Notes under the pieces: model-generated
What the model was told of the DNA's origin: nothing
The model's database searches: none
Seen by the model: the letters and a program-made list of their open reading frames with translations, nothing else
Part shown: positions 24,364-36,738 of the stretch, one piece after another
Numbering within the stretch: the stretch's first letter is position 1
Layout: the number at the start of each line of letters is the position of its first letter
Source: Ceratothoa steindachneri
Taxonomy: Eukaryota; Arthropoda; Malacostraca; Isopoda; Cymothoidae
Assembly: GCA_963969495.1 (NCBI GenBank)
Contig: OZ018330.1
Location: forward strand, 51,537,348 to 51,601,347
Direction of reading: 5' to 3'
Length of the DNA stretch: 64,000 nt
Position numbers and translations under genes: made by a program

Positions 24364-25235
24364 TCAACGAAATATTTTTCTCCTCCAGAAGAGCAAAGCT
24401 CGTGAGATCAAAATTGGAAAGCAAAATATCACGAGGTTGATGGCCGAGTTTAGCCTAAATGACGATGTTGCATGGCTATATATGTAAGAGAGTATGGCAA
24501 TTTGAGTTGCGTTAATTTTTTTTGTCTCTGTGGTGCTTTTTACAACTGAATCAATATCGAACGAGTCAAAGGCTTCTTCATAGTTTATGAAGAACATGTG
24601 GAGAGGAACTTCATATGTTACTTGTTTTCTGCACTAATTGCTGAACAGCCTACAGAGGCTCATAAGTACTATACTTACTTATGAAACCTGAATGTTTCGA
24701 TGTCTAGTTGCATTCCAGTGTTTGTGTTAGTCTGTTGTTTATTCCTTTTGTAAACAAGTTATGTGGTACTGACAAGAGAGTGATCAGACTATAGTTATTT
24801 AATTATTATTTCTCGCCTTTTATTTTATAAAGAAGTAGACCGAAATCCTTGACCCAAGCCATTGCAATCTCACTTTTCCTTAAAATAATTTTAATCAGAT
24901 ATGCAAGTAGGGCAGCAGGTCGATCAATCACAGCCCTTATGAAGTCGATTATCATCTCATATGTAGGTACATGCAAAATTTCTGACTTTTTTTTTACTGG
25001 TGGGAGCTCCTACTGATATTTTTAGAAGTTTCCGCCTGGTGTATGGTGGCCATCGCTATGATAGTTACGAATAGAATTCTAATCTTTCAATGAGAATTTC
25101 TGTTTGTGATTTTCTCTCTTTGTTCATCTTTTAGTATGTTCTTTAACTGTTTCTCTGACAAGTTTTAAGTGTTCTTTCATGTCATTTAGCGATTTGTTGT
25201 TTTCAAACTTTTTCTCATGAGTTTTCTATTATATG
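24364..25235 (-). pseudogene. RTE-like LINE reverse transcriptase, decayed
   Basis: The minus strand, with many stops, reads NNYSLITLLSVPHNLFTKGI (canonical INNYRPISLLSV-YKLFTKII), NNRLTQTLECN, GFISKYSTYEPL (GFRxGYSTIDHI), VQQLVQKTS and then an uninterrupted MFFINYEEAFDSFDIDSVVK, SYIYSHATSSFRL. This is the FVDYEKAFDSV-to-LYSNATSSVRL block with the first catalytic Asp replaced by Asn (FINYEEAF). The order and spacing fit RTE-type LINEs of insects. Upstream (24990-25235) is a stretch shared with 3815-4060. Confidence 0.7.
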
Positions 25236-25270
25236 GTCTACGCTATTGTTTGTTTAAGAAGCTTGTTGAT

Positions 25271-26026
25271 TTTTTTTAAGAGCTCATCTGGCGACTACCT
25301 ACTTGGGCATTAGTCACCGTATTCACCACTGACTAGTACTAGGCTACTTTAAAATAACATGCAAAAAAACAACAATAAAAAAGGGGAAAAGGCAACAAGC
25401 AGGAAGCAAGCTGCGGCATCGGGGGGAGGTGCGCCTCCCCCGGGCTCAGGAACTTGCGACCTACAAAAGTGACAAAAAAAACAACTAGTTAAATTAATGG
25501 GAGAAGGCCGGCCTCACCCCCCCCCCCAGTCATAAAATCCACCAGTCAATGTGCACGAACTTTTCCCGAGTACAAGGGACAGGTGGTAGCGACCCTGCTC
25601 ATCCCGGTACCGGGACAGGTAACGTGCGCGAAGATCCCCTAGACTGGGACATTCAACAAGGATGTGCCGAACAGTCTGGGAGACAACACAGTCTTCACAG
25701 TAGGGGGCAGGCGAGCGCTTCATCAAATGGCAGTGCGTCGCGCGAGTGTGTCCAATTCGGAGACGACATAAAGCAATCTAAAGCCTTCGCGGCATTAGGG
25801 ATAGGTCCATGGGAACAGTCGCGGCGCAATGGCACGCAACTTTAAGTTCCCTTCGATCGTCTCCAATCTTCATTGTCAAGCAGTCCGGAGAGCTGCCCGT
25901 ATTCCTGCCATGTAATCGGTGTGAGGAAGAGCGAAACGCTGGTCCGGTCGCCGAGTCCTCACGAACTCTTTTGCGCCTTCATCAGTGCGCTCATTCCCCG
26001 CAATTCCTACATGTCCAGAACCCAGC
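25271..26026 (-). mobile_element. I-group non-LTR retrotransposon, 3' end copy
   Basis: The minus strand from 26026 begins inside RNase H (GSGHVGIAGNERTDEGAKEF, about 26020-25960), continues RPDQRFALPHTDYMAGIRAA, and ends with a zinc-finger-like CEDCVVSQTVRHILVECPSL (about 25700-25640) and RYRDEQGRYHLSLVLG. A GC-rich 3' UTR follows, finishing CGCCAGATGAGCTC then an A run at 25271-25290, the same tail as the copy ending at 56835. It is 5'-truncated at 26026, where a hAT-type sequence starts. Confidence 0.8.
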
Positions 26027-26701
26027 ATGTATAACGATAACCTTATCGGTGATAATCGATAACTGGCGATAAATATATGGCCAGATAAAGTGATAACCGA
26101 TAAATCCAAAATTCCGATACTGCGAGCACAGTCTCTTGCGACGCCATCACTAATTCAATACTATAAAATAGCAAAGCACTGCACTACTAAATTACAATAA
26201 AAATAGGATCAGTTTAGAATAGGGGCGTAACTTCGTAAGCGTTGAAAATGTTAATAAACGGATATTAAAGAATAGCACCGAATAGTACATGCATGCATTT
26301 ACACGTGCACAAAAAAAAATAGAACGGAAGAAGTACGGGAACATAGGGAAAAAAATCATCAAAGAACGCGTAAAACCGGTAGTGCGCCGGAGCAACACCT
26401 AGTGACCTCTCGTCCGACAGCTGGTGAGAGACTGAACCTGAGCGAATGTTTTGAGAAGACGTCAAGACCGGCAGCCCCGCACTCCGTTCAGTATACGTTC
26501 GGTTCTTAGCTCCGACCTACCTATTTCTGCCTCCAAGGCACGCGCGGCTCGCCCCTGTGCTAAACTGGAACCAAAAACTAAAATTATCGAATATCGCTAG
26601 TTTGGAACCCAAAGTATCAGCGATACCGATGAATCGATAACGCAGAAAAATATCAGATAACCGATGACCCGATATCGTTATCGCGATAACGCCCACCTAT
26701 G
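26027..26701. mobile_element. hAT-like MITE rich in GATAACCGATA subterminal repeats
   Basis: The right end reads CGATAACGCCCACCTATG, whose reverse complement CATAGGTGGGCG resembles the hAT end CAGAGGTGGGCG at 50350. Both edges are packed with short GATAACCGATAA/ATCGATAAC words in opposite orientations, as in hAT subterminal regions. The exact left terminus is unclear. The interior has no transposase. Confidence 0.5.
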
Positions 26702-27123
26702 CACAACGGTACCAAGACGGTGAAGACCTACCTGGACAGAGTTAGGACCTGAATCCCATTAAAAATGTTTGTAAGACACTTGGAAACAGATCTAAAACGA
26801 GGAATGCGAAAACAGCTCGTGGATTCTGGGACAATATTAAAGATGAATGGAAAGAGACTACTGCACAAGAGTGTCAACAGTTGGTTGGTTAGTTCCTGTA
26901 GCAAGAGATGCCAAAGCCTAATTGAGAATAAAGGCATTCACTTTAAATCCTAATTACTTATAACTTGCAAAAATGTTTTCCACATAATAATTTAATCGTT
27001 ATATTCTAATAGATATTTGTTTCCGCTGTTGTTCCGATCACTTCGGACATTTCAATTTCTCTAGTAAATTGCTTATCTGATGATAATTTTCATTTTATTC
27101 ATCCATTTTTGTATAACCTTAAC
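26702..27123 (+). pseudogene. Tc1-like transposase C-terminus and 3' flank
   Basis: Translation gives DLNPIKNVCKTLGNRSKTRN, AKTARGFWDNIKDEWKETTA and QECQQLVG, matching the SPDLNPIENVW and downstream blocks of Tc1 transposases. The acidic third catalytic position (normally the E of PIEN) is Lys here. The following non-coding 170 bases align with 62570-62745 downstream of a second Tc1 relic. The copy is cut by the P-type transposon at 27124. Confidence 0.75.
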
Positions 27124-27794
27124 CATAGATAACGAATACTTGATTGGTAGCTTCACCAAATTCCGGATTCTGCTACTTCCATAGTCGGGCGATAAGTCAG
27201 CGCGGTTGTTTGCCGCTATACCCACCAGGGGGCGATTCCAGTCATTGTTACGATTTACTTTGGGTGAGACGTTGCTGTCATCTTGGAAAGTTTAGAAATC
27301 ATAAGTTAATTGTATTTATTTGCCGTTGTAGGCCTGTTAGCTCTAGTACTTGTAAGTAGTGAAGATGTGGACTCCTGCTATTTAAGTGAATAAGTTATAA
27401 TGCGTGTTAAATAAGGAAAGCCAGCATATGATACATATATGTTGCTTGGGGAAGGACGCTATAATGATCTAGAAATTGCAAACTTAGCCTTAAGCCTCAC
27501 AATGCACGCGTTAATTTCTAAAATAACTTAAAAGTTATAGCAATAATTACGTAAATAATACACTAATTTAAATTAATGGCGCATTTACGCTACAATAAAC
27601 TTAACTATTATCGAATGGTTTTATTATTCATGGTATTGTATACGTTTGTAAACAAACGAGGACGATTAGGCTTAACAAGATTGCGATCGTCTAAAATTGT
27701 CAGAAATGACGTCCTTGAAACTATTTTATACGTCAATAGCTCCTCTATTCGGCAAAAATATTCTCAAATATATATTTTTTATTTTGATTTGTTA

Positions 27795-27855
27795 ACCTTG
27801 TATCGGCGCCGATATATCGGTTATCGGCTAATTTGCATATCGGTGCAACCCTAAT
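27795..27855. mobile_element. hAT-like terminus (GATATCGG-type), partner not found
   Basis: Dense TATCGG/CGATA words end in GGTGCAACCCTAA. Reverse-complemented this gives TTAGGGTTGCACCGATA, a common nonautonomous hAT end. I found no opposite terminus within the P element, so this may be a truncated insertion. Confidence 0.35.
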
Positions 27856-28019
27856 CTATGGTATTGTTTATCCATAGATAACTGTTTATCATAACTGTGA
27901 TATTAAAAGTCGTGACTACGATACGCACCCTAAACTGCACCTTCACCGATGCCTTGGGTTGATCAAATCATCTCTGGCTAGTTATTACGGTAAATTATAT
28001 TTTATTGTCGTTTATCATC

Positions 28020-28740
28020 ATCACTAACTCTATAATTTAAGAAGGGTATTTTTTTTAGTATTTGAATAATAATTTCATCTTAGTTTGGCAATGACTTATG
28101 CTTTTTATCAAAGTTATTTCTAATAATTCTTTTATAATATCCAAAACAAAATGGTGAAGTTCAGAAATAAATATAAGTATCGAAATTTTGCGAATTTTTT
28201 AAAACCTAAATGGTGAAGTTCAGAAAATTTATTTATATATGTCTTCTTCTATAATTATATTTTAGCAACGTGATATTTTGAAAGAGATGAAATTTAGTTT
28301 AGAGTTCCTTTTTAAAATTACAAGCCGCTGTTCTCTTCCTTAACAGGAAGAGCTTGGTTACACAGGCACCCCTGCGGGGGTGTGGCTTACGGCCTTATTT
28401 GCTAATCTTAACCGCCTTTTTTAATCCCCTTTATAGACTCTTTATTTTAACACCCTGAACACCCTTTTCTTCTTCTTCTTCTTCTTCTTCGGTCTATGTC
28501 CTACGGCCTATCATGATTCTTTTTTCTTTTCTCCATCTAAATTTGCTATAATAATTTCCATGCCAAAATTTTAATAAATTTTCTGAACTTCACCATTTGT
28601 AATTCTTTTAGTTTTAAAAAAGTCACAAAAATTCGATACTTATATTTATTTCTGAACTTTACCATTTTATTTTTTATATTGTAAAGGAATTATTAAAAAT
28701 AACTTTGATAAAAAAATTAAATCTACTTAGGTGACAACCG
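28020..28740. repeat. Foldback repeat with arms of about 150 bp
   Basis: The segment 28090-28240 and the reverse complement of 28570-28730 share a long similar run, including TTATCAAAGTTATTT, AATGG-GAAGTTCAGAAAT, AAATATAAGTATCGAA and GAAGTTCAGAAAATTTATT. The loop contains a (CTT)n run at about 28468-28490 and a GC-rich hairpin near 28365-28395. The left edge recurs at 38360-38550, so this is a dispersed family. Confidence 0.6.
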
Positions 28741-29004
28741 AACTAAAAGAAAAAATCTTATTAAAACCTTCAAAAATCTCGTTCTTAAAATATAGGGTTA
28801 TGGATTATAATTCGCGAAATTCAGAAAATTTATAAAAATTTAACCATGGCTGCTTTTTTTTAGATTTTAAATTTTAATCTTATTGCGAAGCGCAAGCTTG
28901 CCCCGTAGGGGGGTGTGGTGAAGCCATTGCCTGGTAGCTTTATTAAACACGGGTTCAAACACAGCAATAAACTCTAATTAATAATACTGTAGTTATTAAT
29001 ATGA

Positions 29005-29560
29005 TTACAAATGGTGTATTACTTTGCCAGAAAGGCCCGCGGCCTCCTAAAGTGTGTTTCTTGCCAGGAGGCTCTGGTAGAAGGCAACGCCCTTATGCCC
29101 TCAGTGCAGGTGGCCGACCCCGACAAGCTACCAGAGACTTTCAGAGAGATGATTGAATTCCAGGACCGCGGCGGTCTCCTCTACCCCTCAAACGAGTGCA
29201 TCCACATGGCCATGATGGCCGTGGAAGTCTTCAAGGCGATTACAACCCCAGGCGAAAGGAAGGCCAAGTTCCTGGCGGCCTACTCTTCAGAAGTGTTTGT
29301 GAGTGTCTACAAGGAAATAATGAGCAATGACTTAGGTATGTGAAAAGGGTTGCAGCCTGGTCAACACCGTTGTCCCTTCTATCGCCAGGTCCCTCTTCCA
29401 TGTCATGGGCAAAAATATGGTGTCAAAAGCTAAGTCATGCCCATGCAAAAGTCAAAAGAAGAGTCATAAAAAGAGGTAATCCGGATGCACCCGAGAAAGC
29501 TACCAGGAGCAAAAGTGACTACAAGAAGAAGAAACTTTCTAGTGAGAAAAAGTCCTAAGT
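29005..29560 (+). pseudogene. P-element/THAP9-type transposase, C-terminal fragment
   Basis: The first frame (29011-29343) reads YFARKARGLLKCVSCQEALV, FQDRGGLLYPSNECIHMAMM and AVEVFKAI. This matches the C-terminal domain of P-element and THAP9 transposases, with its YxAxKxxxxxxCxxC pair and RGGLxYPS motif. A one-base shift near 29335 moves the frame, which continues CSLVNTVVPSIARSLFHVMG, KNMVSKAKSC and a Lys-rich tail to a stop at 29556-29558. The GC content is higher than its surroundings and the open stretch is well preserved, so decay is recent or the piece is conserved. DNA-binding and catalytic parts are absent. Confidence 0.7.
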
Positions 29561-29657
29561 CAATTTAAGTCTGCGTAGCCACTGACATTTGTTATGTATC
29601 TTTATTTTGTAGGGTAGATATTAGAATCCAGGTTAACCATGAAATAGGTTACTAGTA

Positions 29658-30047
29658 CAGGGTGTCCACAGCTTATATTCTTACTAGCTATTACTTTATT
29701 ATACCTATTTCAGAATAATATACTCGGTACTCACCCATGGGCTATGAAAAAGATTTATAAAGTAAAAAAAATGAAATTAAATGCGGGGGTCTAGGTAAAT
29801 GATACCTAATAGAAATATAATTGTTTGCTAGATGGGTCAGGTGTGGTCCCTGGAAGGATTTCTTTTTTTCTTTAATTGATGCTACCTACTTTATTTCATT
29901 TATTAGAAAATACCTTGAAATATGTTTGTAGTTAAATGTAAAATACCATTTTTCATTACAGTTTTAATTAGAGATTTTGCCATTTATTGTTTTTAAGTAC
30001 CTAGAAAACCTATGGACTTTTGAAATTTGATATTAGTAGACACCCTG
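29658..30047. mobile_element. 390-bp MITE with CAGGGTGTC termini
   Basis: The left end is CAGGGTGTCCAC and the right end, reverse-complemented, is CAGGGTGTCTAC. TAGTA flanks both sides (29653-29657 and 30048-30052), a possible 5-bp target duplication. The AT-rich interior has no coding sequence. It lies in the 3' non-coding part of the P element. Confidence 0.5.
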
Positions 30048-30440
30048 TAGTATCTAAGAATCCCATTGTACACAGCATTATTAAATAAAATTGAATTGAA
30101 TATAACCAACATCGGTTATAAATATAAGTTGTTTTTTTTCATTAAATAAGTCACGCCGAATCTGTTCGTCGAATAAAAATTTGACTTCGCAGCTCGAAGT
30201 ATATTGGTCCCAGGGTGCTTCATGCCAAATTTGAAGTGAATATCTTTAAAAATAAAGAAATAACGATTTTTGTTTTTTCCTGGGTAGCCTGACCATGGAA
30301 TCGCCCGATTTTGAGCTACCAATCAAGTATTCGTTATCTATGCCTTAACACAAAATTTTGGAAAGTTTGAATTTTTTATGATAAACGTTAGGGAAGATAT
30401 TGTGAAAGAAATACCGACGTTCTGCTCTTTGTGTAAGGAA

Positions 30441-30442
<2 letters not shown>

Positions 30443-30523
<81 letters not shown>

Positions 30524-30589
30524 ATATTTCAAAGAAGAGAAAGTAGCCAAAGGAAATTAATTAAGGCAAAATACACAATGGTCAACAAA

Positions 30590-30619
<30 letters not shown>
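30443..30619. repeat. Two (TA)n tracts beside an inverted PLE
   Basis: Tracts at 30443-30521 and 30593-30619, separated by about 70 bases of unique sequence. The second tract ends directly at the PLE edge. Confidence 0.9.
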
Positions 30620-30621
<2 letters not shown>

Positions 30622-30702
30622 AAAAAACTCACTAAGTGTTACGTGAGGAAAGCAATAATATGAAAATTAACCCACAGGAAAAAGAAAAGATGAATCCAGG
30701 GA

Positions 30703-30735
30703 CTTTCGAACTATATTTACAAGTTCACTTTCAAG
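30703..30735 (-). other. Hammerhead-like motif in PLE tail
   Basis: The minus strand reads CTTGAAAGT, a GAAC/GTTC hairpin with an 11-base loop, then GAAAG. It is nearly identical to 32816-32848 in the inverted half. Confidence 0.35.
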
Positions 30736-32815
30736 GAATAGCATGAAAATAGAGAAGACAACCTGATATAGGGTACAAAGATACGTAGGGAACGCCCATC
30801 ACATAGTACAGACCAATGGAAAAACAAAAACTAGACAGAAATATACTAGGAAAAAGAACAATAGGCAACTAATAACAGACACGTGCATCCCTAAAACGAT
30901 ATACACACAAAAACTCCATGTAAATCAATGGATTAAGATTGGACGAAAAAACATTTTTTAAAGGATTATCATTAGAGCGAAAACATTTAGGGCTGAGAGT
31001 TTATCCACACACACAACAAAGACACGTGGCGGAGGAGGCAATGCGAATGATATTACACTAATAAAGAGTGACAACAGGCTGCATTATGAAATTATTTCAT
31101 TTAGTACAAGTTTTTTTTTAAAAACATGGTCGAGTTTAAATAAGCCAGGGGAAATGTTCATAATGGGTAAAATGCCAATTAAGGAACACTGGACAATATT
31201 TCTTTTTGTGAAGTCAGCGGAATGATAAAGGAATTTTGCAGAATTCCAGTCAATGGGGTGGTTATTTTCAGATAAATGTAAAAATAAAGCGCTGTTTATT
31301 TCACCTCTTCTAATATTATACTTATGTTGGTAAATTCTAGTAGATAAAGATTTACCAGTTTGTCCAAAGTGAGGTAAATTACAAATAGAACATTCTATAG
31401 AATATACTCCACCTTTTTTTCTTTTATTATTGCCGACTAAAATTTTATATAAAGTGTATTCGTATCTAAAATTTACAGAGATGTTAAGTTGCTTAAAAAT
31501 ACGGGCGAGACAAAAAAATGTTTCAAAGTTTGGCAAGCTAAGACAATTTTTGTAATTGAAAACCGGTTGTTATTAGTTCTATAAAAAGTTATTTTTGCAA
31601 AGTTTAATGAAGTATGCAAAAGTTGACGAGGGTAATAAAGTTTTTTACCTATTTCAAGAATACTGGACAATTCATTATCCAAAAATTCTGGACTAGCAAA
31701 GAGCAATGCACGCAAAAACATAGAAGTGAATACAGATCGTTTAATTTTAATACTATGATAAGAATAAAAGTTAATATATGAACTGGAGTTAGACGGTTTG
31801 CAATAAACAGAGTATTTAAAACCTGACGTCGTCCTATGTATTAAAAGGTCAAGAAAAGGAAGAGTCTCATTTTCGTCAATTTCAAGTGTAAATTTAATAG
31901 AAGGGACTAAAGAATTAAGATTACATAGAAAATTGGGAATATCTTTTGAGGAAGGCCAAAAGCATATAATATCATCAATGTAACGGTACCATACAATAGG
32001 AAAATCAAAGATTTGGTGTAAGAATAACATTTCAAAGAATTCCATCTATAAATTAGAGAGGGTGGGAGATAGACAATTCCCCATCGGGAGACCAAATTTT
32101 TGAAGGTAAAATTTATCATTGAATGAAAATTTACAATTTTTATCACTTAGGAAAATATTGACCGGTACAGGGAGATCTAAATTATATAATTTATCTCAAA
32201 GAAGAGGAAGAAAATCGTCTAAAGGAACTTTAGTAAACAAAGAATAAACATCGAAGCTGACAAGAATGAAATTGTTGGAGTAAGGTATTGTATTAAGCTT
32301 CTCTATAAGTTCACAACTATTTTTAATTTACCAACATTAGTATAATATTGGAAGAGGTGAAATAAACAGCGCTTTATTTTTACATTTATCTGAAAATAAC
32401 CACCCCATTGACTGGAATTCTGCAAAATTCCTTTATCGTTCCGCTGACTTCACAAAAAGAAATATTGCCGAGTGTTCCTTAATTGGCATTTTACCCAATA
32501 TGAACATTTCCCTTGGCTTATTTAAACTCGACCATGTTTTTAAAAAAACTTGTATTATGTAAATGAAATAACTTCATAATGCAGCCTGTTGTCACTCTTT
32601 TTTTTCATCCAACCATATTCCATTGATATACATGGCGTTTTTGTGTGTATATCGTTTTAGGGATGTACATGTCTGTTATTAGTTGCCTACTGTTCTTTTT
32701 TCTGGTATATTTCTGTGTAGTTTTTGTTTTTCCATTGGTCTGTACTATGTGATGGGCGTTCCCTACGTATCTTTGTACCCTATATTAGGTTGTCTTCTCT
32801 ATTTTCATGCTATTA

Positions 32816-32848
32816 CTTGAAAATGAACTTGCAAATATAGTTCGAAAG
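32816..32848 (+). other. Hammerhead-like motif in inverted PLE tail
   Basis: CTTGAAAAT, a GAAC/GTTC hairpin, then GAAAG. It is the mirror copy of 30703-30735. Confidence 0.35.
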
Positions 32849-32885
32849 TGCTTGGATTCACCTTTTTATTTTCATGTGGGTTAAT

Positions 32886-33775
<890 letters not shown>

Positions 33776-34027
33776 CAGTGGTTCTCAACTCGTTTCAGGC
33801 CACGGACCACCAACCCAATAAAAAAAATGTCGTAGACTATTTCATTTCTAAATAAGGATAAATTATATAAAATAATAGCCAACTAACATTTCAATCTGAA
33901 ATATATTTCTTACAAACATAATTTCCTGGAAATTGAATACTTATCTAATATTTTGCCGTGAAATTTATTTCTAACAAGCAGAAATTTGAAATTATGCAGT
34001 ATTATGCAACTAACAAAGACGTTCCAT

Positions 34028-36738
34028 TCAAATTTGCTTAATCCATTTTTCCTTGCAACCAGGCTTTTGGATTCTCTTCTCACTCACAAGCTTTTCAATG
34101 TTAGGAGTGGTACTCGATAAAGCACAACGAATATCGCTTTCCACTGCAAGCCTATTCCTCTGTTTCGACTTAATGTGCAGCAGACATGAAAATCCACTCT
34201 CGCGCATGTAAGTTGATGCAAATGACAAAATATATCTGACTGCATGTGATGACAGATTAGGGTAAGTGCCAATCATACTGGCCCAAAACCTTTCCATGGT
34301 AGACCACTGGGACATATCTTTAGCCACCAAATCATTTTTCAGCTCCAATCCAAATTCCTCTTACAGATCCTTTAAAACACTATGAACATCTGTTGTGAAT
34401 GGATTCCTGATGAAAGATAACCCATCCCTTGTCATGCCCACCTCTGAAAGTATTTGCGAAATTCATCCGCAGCTTTCGTAAATGCTCGAGCATGGCATCC
34501 ACACGTAGAAATTGAACCAAATTGTTACTTGCGACTCGTCAGATCCAGAATTCTAGCTACTAAAGAAATGCCTTGATGATACCTTGGTGAGAAAACAGAT
34601 CTGCACATTTCCCTTGTAGCTAAATATTCAGTTTGCTCAAGATTTCAAAAATCTCAGCAAGGTATGCAAGTTCTAATTCTGAGTGTGTTAGCATGTTTTT
34701 TAAAATCCTTTTTCCCTTGAGAATGGAGAAATAAAGTCAGTTCTTCTCTTGGTTAAAAAATTTTGTTGAGTATATTTCCTGCTGACAACCACCGTAAAGA
34801 CGTGTAAAACAGCAACACATCAAAGTCCGAACCCATGTCTTGACATAATTTTCTGAACAGCCTGGTGTTTACTGTTGACGATTTGATTTAATTAACCACT
34901 TTCACCAATCCTTTGAAAATGGTGTCCAGGTGATCCGGCAGTGATTTTGATGCTAATGCCTCTTTGTGAATGAAGCAGTGAATACCAGTTACCAATGGAG
35001 CACGCTGCTTCACCAACGCTTGGAAACCTGATCTTGAGCCTAGCATCACAGGTACACCATCAGTGTTAACTCCCTCCAAATTTTCCCAATCCAGACCATT
35101 TGCTTCTAAGAAATTGTTAACAATTTCTAACTCATCCTGAGCTCATTTGGTGGAGTCAAGAGTCCTACAAAAGAGAAATTCTTCTTTAATGTCATCAACA
35201 TCATCAAGCATGTATCGTGTTAACACCAATAGCTGAGAAAGCAGAGGGATTAGGTGATTCATCCAACTGTATGGCAAACAATGGAGATTTCTTTATTATA
35301 TCCACAACTTGTCCACTGATGTTTTGTGAGATATCATTTATCCGTGTCGATACAGTGTCATTAGATACAGATATGTACGAGGGGCGGTCAATAAGTTTTG
35401 CAATTCGGATATAAGGAACGAGATATGAGGAAAAGTGTTTTATTATTTTTCAATATAACTACCCTCGACTTCAATGCACTTGCGCCACTTGTCCCTGAGG
35501 CTTCGAATTCCCGACAACCAGAAATCTCCCGATTGCTGTTCAATCCACTCGTGGACGGCGATCTGGACATCTTCATCGACCCTAAACCGGCGTCCACGCA
35601 GTGCGGCCTTGAGCTGGCGGAATAAATAGTAGTCGCTAGGGGCCAAATCTGGACTGTAAGGGGGATGGTTGAGCTCCTCGAATCCGCACTCGCGCACGGC
35701 AGCTTGTGCAACTCTGGCCTTGTGGACTTTGACGACGTTGAAGTCGATCATGGGGCGTGAGGTTTCTAGGGACCCAACAGGCAGAGACCTTGGTCATGGC
35801 CAAATTGTTGTGAGTGATGTTGATAATACTTCCATGTGATATTCCAAGTTCTCGCTCAATTTCTTCGACCTTCACCCGTCGATTTTTGAGGATCATCCTC
35901 TCCACACAGGCCACATTGTCCTCGTTGGTCACGTCTGATGGGCGTCCTGGACGGGGGTCATCTTCGAGGGACTCACGACCATGGCGGAACTCCCTATTCC
36001 AGCGAGCAATGTTTGCATAAGAAGGGGCGGTGTAGGGTGTACACTGCAACCATGCGTTCATGGATCTCTTTTGCATTCTTGCCTTCCTTGGTCAAAAATT
36101 TGATCACTGCGTGGTGCTTAACCTTCTCCATTGTTGAAAAATTTGTGACTGACAATCTGCGATCAGCTACTGCTTCTTAAATAGACAAGGCAGGAGCGTG
36201 CGGCTGCAGGTCCTGACTTGTCATAACTTGTCCTAATACCCCCACAAACAGCCACCCCCCTTCCTCTGTTTTGCCCTACCGATTCGCAAAACTTATTGAC
36301 CACCCCTCGTTTATCATATAGCTTCCGTGCTGCGTCCTCGCCGAGAACAAGTCTCACTATTTCTTTTCCACAGGGTAGCACAAGTTGTTTTACAATTGTA
36401 TGAGGCTTTTTGGCCTGTGCAACTTTATATGCTACAATGTAGGAAGCCCGCACTGCATTGAAGGTCTTTTCATAGAATGTACCTGATGAGTCAAGGCGCA
36501 GCCGCTTGAGACCTGATAACTACCGCTCAAAATATTTTTTATCCTTTTGCAACAAAATGAGCTGAAACTTATTGAGATGGAACTTAAGCTTAGCTGGCTT
36601 TAGTGACTCATTTCCCAAGACTTTGAAGCAAAGAACACAGTGTGGTAACTTCATGCCATTTATTTCTTGACAAGTGAAGCCAAATTTAATGTAGTCCTGT
36701 GAATACTTGCACTTGACATTCCTTCCCGCCATTGCCAT
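34028..36738 (-). pseudogene. hAT (ZBED5-like) transposase, broken
   Basis: From 36738 the minus strand begins MAMAGRNVKCKYSQDYIKFG and reads PHCVLCFKVLGNESLKPAKL then KFHLNKF, a BED zinc finger with its C..C pair and first His. The next block (36453-36310) reads ASYIVAYKVAQAKKPHTIVK and LPCGKEIVRLVLGEDAARKL. The mariner then intervenes. After it come FAIQLDESPNPS (first catalytic region, about 35290), NTDGVPVMLGSRSGFQALVK with HCFIHKEALASKSLP (35075-34935), and the C-terminal ESGFSCLLHIKSKQRNRL (about 34200), equivalent to the hAT dimerisation domain. This is the family domesticated as ZBED5-like genes in vertebrates. Several frameshifts and stops lie between blocks. Confidence 0.8.
35378..36309 (-). 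mobile_element. Mariner element, internally deleted
   Basis: Terminal repeats CGAGGGGCGGTCAATAAGTT (left) and CGAGGGGTGGTCAATAAGTT (right, reverse-complemented) border the insertion, with TA on the left and TTTA on the right. The minus-strand transposase keeps an N-terminal helix-turn-helix region (ANIARWNREFRHGRESLEDD, PRPGRPSDVTNEDNV, KVEEIERELGISHGSI) and the C-terminal HPPYSPDLAPSDYYLF motif with the third catalytic Asp. After SACWVPRNLTPHD the central part with the first two Asp is deleted. At 932 bp it is about 350 bp shorter than an intact mariner and cannot be autonomous. Confidence 0.85.

Larger units (their letters stand above)
27124..30342 (+). mobile_element. P-type DNA transposon with perfect 29-bp terminal inverted repeats
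   Basis: Positions 27124-27152 and 30314-30342 are exact inverted copies of each other, starting CATAGATAACGAATACTTGA. The element is flanked by direct repeats CCTTAAC (27117-27123 and 30343-30349), a 7-bp target duplication. P elements also begin with CA and make duplications of similar length. A fragment of a P/THAP9-type transposase C-terminus lies inside (29005-29560) in the matching orientation. The N-terminal THAP domain and catalytic core are missing or unrecognisable. The interior also holds a long foldback repeat, a hAT-type terminus and a 390-bp MITE, which account for much of its 3.2 kb. Confidence 0.75.

Noticed and set aside
27576..27854. Plus-strand open frame of 92 codons inside the P element
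   Set aside because: It ends in hAT-type terminal sequence and shows no THAP or transposase motif.
36163..36453. A single 96-codon minus-strand protein
   Set aside because: It joins hAT transposase to mariner terminal sequence across an insertion junction.
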